Assembly: GCA_037447655.1 (NCBI GenBank)
Contig: JBBHKE010000284.1
Location: 170,761 to 211,934, forward strand
DNA: 41,174 nt
Origin: Zygnema cylindricum
Taxonomy: Eukaryota; Streptophyta; Zygnematophyceae; Zygnematales; Zygnemataceae
Reading direction: 5' to 3'
Positions 31,363 to 40,089 of the stretch are shown here, in pieces. A program made the translations under genes and the position numbers. Each line of letters starts with the position of its first letter. Position 1 is the stretch's first letter. The notes below the pieces were generated by a model. That model was given only the letters and a program-made list of their open reading frames with translations, had not been told where the DNA came from and made no database searches.

Positions 31363-31998
31363 GATACACTCTCAGAAGCTATCAAGAATCCTACAAAACA
31401 ACTCTTCTTAAGCGCTCACCAATTCTTATACAAGCATCTTAACCTCACAAAACTCTATCAGAATATAGAGTAGCATAAACACTGACAACTCCCAAAGTTT
31501 CAGTACAATTGACCTAACAATACTCAAGATATAATACTCAGAAGTTTCCCAAAAATTGTCTGCAGTTTTACTACTTGGAAGTTTGGATACATAATATGTT
31601 CTAAGTCCTAAGTCTTATACTTGTGTTGAACTGGCAATGCTAGTGTACTTGGGAGGTACGTCAAACCACTAGCTACCATTAATCTGTCAAGCTACCACTA
31701 AGCTATCACTAAGCTACCACTGAGCTATCACTAAGCTACCACAAAGTTACCCACTAAGTTACCACTGAGTTACCCACTAAGTTTACTAGAATCATATCTA
31801 TCGCAGTTGCTCTATCTGTACTGAATCACATTAAGAATATCAAACGCTGCGTTGTCTGTACGGACCATATCAAATATAATCGTGGTTGCGTTGTCCTGTC
31901 TGTGTTGCAGCTTCGTTGCTGCGCTGCTCTGCTGTATAGCAGCTGCGCTGCTCTGTCTGTATAGTTACTGCGCTGTTAAAGCTTTCAAAAATACAACA
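31304..31998 (-). repeat. Element Y 5' LTR
   Basis: Full 695-bp LTR with TGTTG...CAACA ends. It contains an imperfect tandem array of about 11-12-bp units, CTACCACTAAG / CTATCACTAAG / TTACCCACTAAG (about 31680-31790), absent from the 3' LTR, and GC-rich GCTGCGCTGCTCTG repeats (about 31918-31960). The minus-strand gag ATG lies at 31362. Confidence 0.95.
31680..31790. repeat. Minisatellite-like array inside the Y LTR
   Basis: About nine degenerate copies of CTACCACTAAG-like units, drifting into GTTACCCACTAA toward the right. It lies in the part of the LTR that is missing from the other copy. Confidence 0.75.
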
Positions 31999-32003
31999 GG
32001 GCA

Positions 32004-33060
32004 GATTTGCAGAGAAAGAAAGTAAGAGCTAAGCAGTAGAACGCTTAATGACCAGAAAAATAGTCACTAAAACTATCTTGACAATTTCACAAGAAAAATC
32101 CTCAAAGTTCAGGTCAAATCTTCCAAAATGAGAATTCATGTGCTCTTGAAAATTGTGAGCACATAATTCTCCTAATACTCGCTAATTATGAAGTTTACAA
32201 CTGAGCGCCTAACCTACTGCAAATACATGCGTTCTATGTAGTTGCCTGCGCCTAGTTTGGATTCTGGCTCATAGGCGACCAGAATCCTTTGCCTTACGTT
32301 ACAAAATCTACAGCCTACATATAAAAACCCTTCCTATGCTACATGTAAATGTGTGAGACCTCCAAGGGTCCACGACTTATAATGGACCAATCAGCGTCGA
32401 CAGGTGCAGTTCGTATTCGCATTGTCAATTTGTTTGCATCCTTCGTGGCCGTAGATTTGCGTTCGAATCGACGCTGGCGTCGACAATTTTTGGATTTGAT
32501 GTTTCGGTTCGGGATTGTCTGTACATCGATTCAAACTTGGTCGCGGAAATTGCGGCCGACGAATTATGTCGGTTCACCAAAATTCTCGGACAGCAAACCA
32601 CATTAGTTCGCGTAAATTCCGGCGGCTGACGACTTCGCGGACAAAATGTGAAACGTCCGCGGGTTTCACGGTGTCGGAATAAAATATGTACGGTCCTGTC
32701 GCCACCGAAATATCCCTATGAGTAAATTAGTGTGGCGTCCTTTATATTAAGGACCATTACCATGTAAATATATATAATTTGGTGCGCCACCGTGATGCGG
32801 CATAACAATTGTCGTGCATGTACGCAGCTGGTACTATCTTGGATATGATTCGGTGCAGGACATCGCAGCCGCGGGTGATGTAAATGTGATCCGGTACGGG
32901 AAAACGCAGCTGCGATTGATATGAATCTAGTCAATGGACGAGATCATAAGAGTATCACAAGTGACTTAGCCGACAAGTATTTGTACAAACACTTAATCTA
33001 GATTCTGAGTAATATTGATTGTACAATGATAGATTGGGTTGGCACGATCAAGGACACGTA
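32004..33060. other. Repeat copy 2 (right half) and unassigned spacer
   Basis: 32004 to about 32190 continues the unclassified repeat interrupted by element Y. Beyond it I recognise no gene. There is an inverted repeat GGATTCTGG / CCAGAATCC (about 32258-32286), a GTCCTT/AAGGAC hairpin near 32738, and two loosely similar GC-rich blocks (CATCGCAGCCGCGG and AACGCAGCTGCG, about 32860-32920). Confidence 0.5.
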
Positions 33061-33065
33061 GATCT
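33061..33065. repeat. Target-site duplication of the solo LTR (left copy)
   Basis: GATCT, repeated exactly at 34057-34061. Confidence 0.85.
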
Positions 33066-34056
33066 TGTTGTTTTGGAAACCTTAAGTTCTCTCTATATCT
33101 TGCTGCTATGTTGCCATGCTGCGCTAAGTCTTACATCGCAGCTAGAAACCTTGAGCACTCTACACTTGTTGCTATGCTGCTATGGTGCTCTGATCTGACA
33201 TCGCAGCTGCGCTGCTCTAATATCACAGCTGCGCTGACAGATCATAGCAGTCATAGCAGTCATAGTTGCTATAGCAGTCTGCGCAAGAAAGGTGTTCTGA
33301 ATATGAGTCAGTTTGTGTGAAGATAAATTGACGGGGACATGATTTAGTGAGTATGTAACTCGAAAGGGAGTACACAGATTCGGTGCACTTTAGGCACACG
33401 TGTCGGTCCGTGAGAAAGTCAAGTTTGGTTGTTCTAGAAGAAAAGGTACAGTTACATTTGAGGACCAAATTTATACGTGGAGGTTTATCTTCGGTGATGA
33501 AAGAATACGTGGAAAGCAGACGAAGTCCGCAGTCATTTTTGGAAGAGAAGTATTGACTATACCGTCATTTCAGCGGACGAACTTTAACCGCGTACTATTT
33601 CATTTCTAGCTGCTGTCTGATTGGTGGAAATAATTATGTGCATTCGACGGTGGGATTTTGTTAATGAAGAGTAGTGTACCAATTGACCACGCTAGTTGTA
33701 GTACGGTGTGATCAGCCGTAGGCTCACTTATATACATAGGACTTAGATTACTTTAAGAAAGGTAGGATTGTTGTGTAGGAAAAACTGCGAAGCAGTTTTT
33801 GGGTGTGTTTGAATTATAAGATCATTCTGATCTTTTGGCAGAACTTTGTGAAATTCTGCATGTGGTTTCTTTGGTGTATATTTTATATTGTGGCAAATTT
33901 GCAGACCTAGGGTGTGTCTGGTTTGCTTTGGGCTTCATTGTGAAGTTAGTTGTTTGTGGGATTTCGTGAGAGTTTCCTCTTTACACAATTGATTATCATG
34001 GCAACTGCTGGTGCTTCTTCATCTTCTTCAGTGGCACCAGCTGCCTCAAATCAACA
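33066..34056 (+). mobile_element. Solo LTR of a Y-related copia family
   Basis: A 991-bp LTR starts TGTTGTTTTGGAAA (compare TGTTGTATTTTGGAAA in element Y) and ends AAATCAACA. It is flanked by a perfect 5-bp target duplication GATCT (33061-33065 and 34057-34061). It contains GCAGCTGCGCTGCTCT repeats like those of Y and, at its end, an ATG (33998) opening 59 nt of gag-like sequence (MATAGASSSSSVAPAASN), the same distance as in Y. No internal element region is present, so it is the product of LTR-LTR recombination. Confidence 0.88.
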
Positions 34057-34124
34057 GATCTCACTAGGTGGGTTGATTTTGGACGTACCTCTCAGGTACA
34101 CTGTTATCGGCGGTAGAACACCGA

Positions 34125-34444
34125 AAGTATAAGACTTAGGACTTAGAGCATTTTTATGTATCCAGACTTCCAAGTAGTAAAACTGCAAACAGTTTTTGGG
34201 AAACTTCTGAGTATTATATCTTGAGTGTTGTTAGGTCAATTTTGCTGAAACTTTGGGAGTTGTCAGTGTTTATACTACTCTATATTCTGATAGATTTTTG
34301 TGAGATTTGAATGCTTGTATAAGAATTGGTGAGCACTTAAGAACAACTGTTTGGTAGGATTCTTGATAGCTTCTGAGAGTGTATCATGTCTACTTCTACT
34401 ACTACTGCTGCTCCTCCACCTGCACCGGTGGTTGTAGAACAACA
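34125..34444 (+). repeat. 5'-truncated Y-family LTR
   Basis: Homologous to 31304-31608 in reverse orientation, from GTATAAGACTTAGGAC to the exact LTR terminus GAACAACA. The ATG at 34386 is again 59 nt from the end (MSTSTTTAAPPPAP). It abuts an A-type LTR fragment at 34445. Confidence 0.9.
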
Positions 34445-35340
34445 GTTGATCCATGGTTGCCTTAGTTCAACAGACAACTATTTTTAGTAGGTTACTAAAA
34501 ATATACTTGACGAACTAGAGATTTGATCCCGGTACCTGCGGTTCGTCAAGTTGACCGGTAGCGGTCAGCTTTATCCTAATAGACTACGACCAATGCTAAG
34601 TGCTATGGTATGTGATAGATATATATTTAGTTCGAGTGGATAAAATTCATTTAACTAGAACTGTATACGGCGTACATAGATTCAGTTTTATAAAGTACGT
34701 CGTACGATGCTAATTTAAAACGGATACCACGCATTTTATTTCAACATCGGAACAAATGTCGCGCAAGTATTTATTACGGCTAAGATTGCGTTTCGCATAA
34801 AATCCAATGGCGCACATCATCGCCGAAATCCCGGAGTGGTCACTTTGGCGTTTTTGTGACGTGGCATGACCTGGAGACACGTGGAGAGATGACATTCGGT
34901 CATAGGAATTCCGAGGAACGTACGGACGAGTGAAAAGCGGACACGCGTCCATTTAATAGCCTTGTCGTACATAGGCCGTACAAAAGGTAAATCGGCAGTA
35001 GTACTTTTGTGTACGATACAGTAATCTGATTGGTTCGTACTTCAGTAGATATGAGTTATTAGAGAGAATCAGGATTTAGAAAATTTTGGTAGGTAGTCAC
35101 CTCTTCCTTTGAGAGTTTGTACAAATTGGCATTTTTACTGCCTCATTACTTATCGGCTGGTTGGCCGTTTTCAGTGATTCTTTTTGCTACAGACTCAGGG
35201 GAGTCCAGGCTGCACATGGGTGCTGTCTAATTGTTTGTTTGCCTTCTTGGGCAGAAGTGGTCGTGGCTTAAAGTGGGTTAGTAAAATACTATCTAGAGGC
35301 TTCCTGTATTTTGTAATCCAATGGAGGACACAGAATTGCA
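34445..35340 (+). repeat. 5'-truncated A-type LTR, plus orientation
   Basis: Begins at a point corresponding to about 140 bp into the A-type LTR (CCATGGTTGCCTTAGTTCAACA) and runs to the intact end GAATTGCA. It contains B-box-like GGGATCAAATCTC on the minus strand (34530-34518), the leader hairpin CGGC/GCCG (35154-35167), the second hairpin GACTC/GAGTC (about 35193-35206) and the LTR-encoded ATG (35321). It is followed directly by sequence of an opposite-strand element. Confidence 0.88.
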
Positions 35341-36838
35341 TCTACATTTACATGCCCAAGCCTCTTATGCCACATCATAATATCATGAACACCAGCATAA
35401 TAAAGTTTATTTGTTTCATTACTTAAAACCAGCCTAAACATCCCATGGCTACCTTTTTCAGCAATTAAATAGACATCCTACTCAAAACTAGCAGTAAAGA
35501 CTCCTTCCCTTGTGCTAGTAAAAAAACCCTTATCATTTGATATAGATGCAGAGATGAGGTTTTTGTTCAGCTCCGGAATAAACAATACATCGGAGAATGT
35601 TACTATAGTTGTCTTTCCTTCTACTAACACTTTCAAATCTAGCGATCCTACAAGAGTCGTGGTGACTATCCTCCCATCCCCGTACTCTATCTCTACGGTG
35701 GGAATTTTTCTTATCTTAGTGAACACGTGCCTATCCTTACACATGTGTATGGAGGCACCTGAATCTATAAACCAGCCTGCTTCACCTTTCAATCCACCGT
35801 AAGAACATTTCTGCATTCGTGGAATTTCGACCTCGTTTTTCGCCTCCAACTCCTCATCCAAAAGGATCTCATCGTTCTCGTCCTCGTATTCCGCCTCATG
35901 TTCATGTGTCACAAGGGCCTTTTTCTTTCCTCTCGAGGTACCACCGGTCTGCCCCTCTTTTAACCGAAGCTCGGTTAGCTTAGTGCACTCTGCCATATAG
36001 TTCCCAAGTTTCTTGCAAAAATGACATAAACCTTTAAGAGCCTTTGGCCCGAACTCATCGGCCTGATTTTTCTGCTCTCTCCCCCCATAGTTTTTGACCG
36101 GTTTCCGTGAATCCTTTTCCTCTTATCGGTCGAAGTTGCCAAGGCTTAGCCACTCTTTCCTCCCCTTCGGATTTCAATCGTATTCTACCGAACGAGAATC
36201 ATCCCTACCACTGAGTTCCATATCCACCTTGAGTTCAGCAAGTCCTACACACGGTTGACTATGTTCTGGAACTCATCGGTTAACTTCATCAATAAACAGT
36301 TAACCTTTTCTTTTTCACTAAAATGTTTTCCCGCACTCTCTAGCTCCATGAAGAGTTTAGCAAGCTCATTGCAAAAATCCAACATCTTCCACCCTTGGTA
36401 TACATATTCCTTAACTTTCTGATAAGCCAACTGTTGTTGCTCAATCGTACCACTTGAGTACATCTCTATGAGAGCCATCCACAGATCGGATGCCCTTTCT
36501 ACCTGCAAATGAGGACATGCAAGTCCTTGAGTAAGATGGCGTAGGATGAAGTGCTTTGCAGCCATATTGTTGAAATCCCAGGTTTGAGTATCATTCTCCT
36601 CGTTCCTCGAAATAGGTGACATAAATGCTGAACCAGTTGATATTGGTGTGGTCGTCTCCTTCTCCGCTCCTTTGTCCACCACTTCTCTTTCGTTTTTCTC
36701 CTCCTTTGAAGATGGACTTGCTTTCTTTGTGAATCTCCTTCCTTCAAAACCTGGAGAAATTCCAAGACTTGATCGACGCCTCAAACGTCCACTCACTATT
36801 CCCCAAAACCTTTTTTCGCATAGAGCTCCTATCATCAT
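35341..36838 (-). pseudogene. Copia gag, protease and integrase start (minus strand, truncated)
   Basis: Gag (36838-36245): GALCEKRFWGIVSGRLRR, DFNNMAAKHFILRHL, YSSGTIEQQQLA, MLDFCNELAKLFMELESAG and LTDEFQNIVNRV. The zinc knuckle near 36010 has Asn in place of the His ligand (CKKLGN). The protease is intact at its site (GWFIDSGASIHM, about 35780) in an open 172-codon frame (35996-35478). The integrase zinc domain begins (about 35370-35345) and is cut at 35341 by the neighbouring LTR. RT and RNase H are absent. Confidence 0.92.
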
Positions 36839-36887
36839 ACTTTCCCAGTATATGAAGCCAGTTCCATTAAAGATTGGTACCCTAGAG

Positions 36888-36902
36888 GGTGGGCCTTTAA
36901 CC
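36888..36902 (-). other. Primer-binding site (half-tRNA iMet), start codon lost
   Basis: The site matches the element 2 primer site at 13 of 15 positions. The two differences fall in the ATG, which reads AAA in gag orientation, so the primer-site start codon is destroyed. Confidence 0.7.
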
Positions 36903-37967
36903 TAAAACTTTGAGACCTCCATAAGTCCTCAAAGTGGACAGCTTCCAAAAAGCCTTTAGGATAACCCTGACCCCTTTGAGTTTCAGCAAAAACAACTGCC
37001 ACCGTGGCAGACAAAAACTCTGACCAACTAAAACCCTTATCAAGGTAAGACTCCCCTGAGTCGATAGCAAAAAGAATCTCTGAATTTGCTCCCGTGAGCA
37101 GTAAGTAATGGAGGGACAAAGTTGACCTTTTGTATAGAAGCTCTCTGGAAGAGAGGGTCCTATCTCCTAATTTTTCTAAGTCATATCTCTCTCACAGACT
37201 CTATCTACTGAAATACGGAGCCAATCAGATTTCTCCTTCGTACACAAAAGTACAGCTGTCGGTGTACTTTATGTACAAACATTGTAAGACATGGCCTAAA
37301 TGTCGACATGTGGAATATCCGGATTTGCTCCCTTAATCCTCGGAGATGCAGCGATCCAATGTCATTTCGCCACGTGTCATCCGATGTGGCGATGATAAAA
37401 AACCGCCGAAATTCTCTTTCGCGATCTCGGCGTTTTATTCTGGCCGTCCGATTATTTCACATTTAATCGTAGCCGTAATAAATACATACGCGGTATTCGT
37501 TTCGCTAAAGTGTTAAATGCGCGGTATTCGTTTCTAATCCATACTGTAATCTGTACTTTTACATTAATGGATCTATGTCTCCCGTAAAACTATTGCAGGT
37601 AAATGAACTATCCTGCGTATAAATGTTTAATCAATTATCAAACCCTACAATACGTAACACTATCTATAGAGTTAACGGTTAAAGCTAATGGCTGCCGGCT
37701 GATTTCTGGCCGGCAGGTTGCAGTTCAAATCCTGGAGGTGGCAAATATATTTCAGTAAATATATTTAATTATAAATAAACTAATATTTATATCCCGTAAA
37801 CCTCTGGATAGCCTAGGTAGCCATGGCTCTAGCTTCCTCTCCAATTTCTCAGTGACTGCGACAAGTTTGAGAGTTGGAGAGAGAAGTTAGAGGTAAACTG
37901 CCTCGGCTTCTTTCTATATTTCTATTCAGACCTAGAAAATACTTTAAAAAAACCATTACTTTCTACA
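36903..37967 (-). repeat. B-type LTR, minus orientation (5' LTR)
   Basis: Left end TAAAACTTTGAG (TG expected), right end ACTTTCTACA. It is the reverse complement of the B-type LTR at 24802-25869. TATACAAAAGG on the minus strand (37136-37126) is the probable TATA element. Leader hairpin TGCTC/GAGCA is at 37087-37100. The plus strand carries a tRNA-like segment (37670-37732). Confidence 0.92.
37670..37735 (+). other. tRNA-like segment with strong central stem, antisense within LTR
   Basis: D-arm-like AGTTAACGGTTAAAGCT (37670-37686) with A-box, then an 8-bp perfect stem CTGCCGGC/GCCGGCAG (37692-37699 and 37709-37716) with a 9-nt loop in the anticodon-arm position, then B-box-like AGTTCAAATCC (37722-37732). 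It is the clearest cloverleaf-like order in the window, still without an obvious acceptor stem. Confidence 0.55.
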
Positions 37968-37971
37968 GCAA

Positions 37972-38434
37972 CATGACATTGGATAGCGGCATGTTCGGGA
38001 CATACCTTGGCGAACCCAGATATGTCAAGCTTCGTCTTCTTGGCCATGTTGAACAATAACCATACACAATGTACTCCGAGCCGAGTACCTTTCTGTACTG
38101 TATAGTGATTAGATTGGCTCTTTACTTTTGTAGTAGAGGGATCAAAGAGGGGTTTGAACATAGGAAAATTAGAAGTAGTCGCCTCTCTCCCACAGTGCTT
38201 GTGTATAAAAGGTCATCTTTGACCATTGATAACTTACTGCTCAAGGGAGAAAATTCAAGGGTTCTTTTTGCGGTAGACTTAAGGGAATTTGCTCTTCCAA
38301 GGGCTACAGTCTAGTCAGTCTGTATTTTGTCAGGGTGTCAGTAATAGTTATACAAAGACTAAGGGATTGTAGTTATTCTAGGGGCTTGTGGTAAGCTGCC
38401 TACTCTGAGTACCAATGGAGGTCTTAGAGTGGCA
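37972..38434 (+). repeat. 5'-truncated B-type LTR, plus orientation
   Basis: Starts near GACATTGGATAGCGGCAT, equivalent to about 610 bp into the LTR at 24802, and ends at GGCA before the primer site. TATAAAA at 38204-38210 is the best TATA box among these LTRs. The leader hairpin is partly decayed. It abuts the LTR at 36903-37967. Confidence 0.85.
38204..38210 (+). promoter_or_regulatory. LTR TATA box
   Basis: TATAAAAGG about 225 bp before the LTR end. Equivalent elements occur at the same place in other LTRs (TATAAAG at 16747-16741 and 11437-11431, TATACAAAAGG at 37136-37126). Transcription would start about 30 bp downstream, just before the leader hairpin. Confidence 0.5.
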
Positions 38435-39036
38435 GGTTATGGGCCCACCCACTAGGGTGCCCACATTTAATGGGACTTGGTTCATCTACTAGGAAAGTAT
38501 GATGAAAGGAGCCCTATGTGAGAAAATATTTTGGGGAATAATGTGGGCGAGTAAAGTGTCCATCCAGTCCTACTATCCCTCCAAGGTTTGGAGGAAGCAG
38601 ATTTGCTAGGAAACCAAATCCATCGCCATCAGAGGACTTAGAAGATGGAGAAAGCATCGTGATAGAAAAGGGGAAAGAAAAAGAGAAAACCACATGTATA
38701 GCAACAGGTTATGTTTTCATGTCTCATATTTCGATGAATGAGGAGAATGACATCAATACCTGGGACTACAACAACATGGTGGCCAAGCACTTTATCCTTC
38801 GTCATCTCAAACAAGGACTTGCAGGTCCTCATTTCCAGGTGGAAAGGACATTTGATCTGTGGGATGCGCTTATAGATATATACCGGAGCAGTACGATTCT
38901 GGAACAAAAGCTGGCAGAGCAAAAGATCAATGGATATTTTCACAAATGAGAGAAAATGTCAATTTTTGCAATGAGCTGACTATACTCTTTATGAAGTTAG
39001 AGTGTGCCTAAAAATCAGAAACCGAGAAGGCAAAGG
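38415..39036 (+). pseudogene. Copia gag fragment interrupted by a nested LTR element
   Basis: The ATG at 38415 lies 20 nt inside the LTR, followed by VMGPPTRVPTFNG across the primer site (38435-38449, an exact match). A TGG-to-TAG stop follows near 38459 and a frameshift near 38540. The capsid resumes at about 38659 (NTWDYNNMVAKHFILRHLKQGL, VERTFDLWDALIDIY) and runs to LECA-KSETEKAK near 39030, where the LTR at 39037 cuts it. The rest should lie beyond the nested element, outside this window. Confidence 0.88.
38435..38449 (+). other. Primer-binding site (half-tRNA iMet), exact match
   Basis: GGTTATGGGCCCACC, identical to the site in element 2, directly after LTR end GGCA. Confidence 0.85.
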
Positions 39037-40089
39037 TGTAGAAATTAAAGGTCCATTTAAATTATTTTCTAGGTCTAAATAGAAATATAGAAAGAAGCCG
39101 AGGCAGTCTACCTCTAACTTCTCTCTCCAACTCTCAAACTTGTCGCAGTCACTGAGAAATTGGAGAGGGAGCTAGAGCCATGGCTACCTAGGCTATCCAG
39201 AAGTTTACGGGAAATATATATTAGTTAGGGTTTATTTACTAATAGGTATGTGCCGGCGACAAGATTTGATCCTGGTACCTACCGGCCGGCAGACAGGCAG
39301 TAGCCGGTAGCCTTAGCCGTTAAGTCTTTAACTAGTGTTACGTACTATAGGGTTTGATATTTAATTAAACATTATTAAGTAAGATAATTCATTTAACTAT
39401 AACTGTTTACGGGAGACATAGATCCACTAATGTTAAAGTACAGATTGTGGTACAAATAAGAAACGAATACTGCGCATTTATTTCTTTAATGAAAAGAATA
39501 CCGCACATGTATTTATTACGGCTACAATTAAATATGAATTTAATCGGACGGCCAAAATTAACGCCAAGATCGCGGAAGAGGATTTCGGCGGTTTGTGGTC
39601 ATCGCCACATCGGATGACACGTGGCGGAATAACATTAGATCGCGGCATCTCTGAGGATTACGGGAGCGAATCCGGACATACCACGTGTCGACATTAAGGC
39701 CATGTCGTACAGTGTCTATACAGAAAGTACACCGACAGCTGTACTTTTGTGTACGGAACTCTTTTCTGATTGGCTCCGTACATCAGTAGGTAAATCTGTG
39801 AGAGAGATAGGACTTAGAAAAATTAGGAGATAGGACCCTCTCTCCCAGAGAGCTTTTGTACAAAAGGTCAACTTTGACCCTCCATAACTTACTGCTCAGG
39901 AGAGCAAATTCAAATTTTCTTTTTGCTATCGACTCAAGGGAGTCTTCCCTTCAGAAAGGTGAAGTTGGTCAGAGTTATTGTCCGCGAGGGTGGCAGTTGT
40001 TTTTTCTGAAACACAAAGGGGTTAGGGTTATCATAGAGGCTTCTTCGAAGCTGTCCATTTTGAGGACTTATGGAGGTCTCAGAGTTTAA
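39037..40089 (+). repeat. B-type 5' LTR of the nested element
   Basis: TGTAGAAATTAAAGG at the start; the end is AGAGTTTAA (CA expected). It contains B-box-like AGGATCAAATC on the minus strand (39273-39263), the GGTCAA/TTGACC hairpin, leader hairpin TGCTC/GAGCA (39893-39906) and GACTC/GAGTC (about 39931-39944). Confidence 0.93.

Larger units (their letters stand above)
26589..31998 (-). mobile_element. Element Y: second Ty1/copia family, minus strand
   Basis: The 5.4-kb element has LTRs 26589-27045 and 31304-31998 and a perfect 5-bp target duplication GGGCA (26584-26588 and 31999-32003). It shows gag, protease, integrase, RT and RNase H in copia order and a polypurine tract at 27046-27057. 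Its LTRs are unrelated to the A/B type along most of their length, and gag differs in sequence, but it uses the same half-tRNA primer site. About six disabling lesions are present, fewer per kb than in the other elements, so it is probably one of the younger insertions. Confidence 0.95.
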
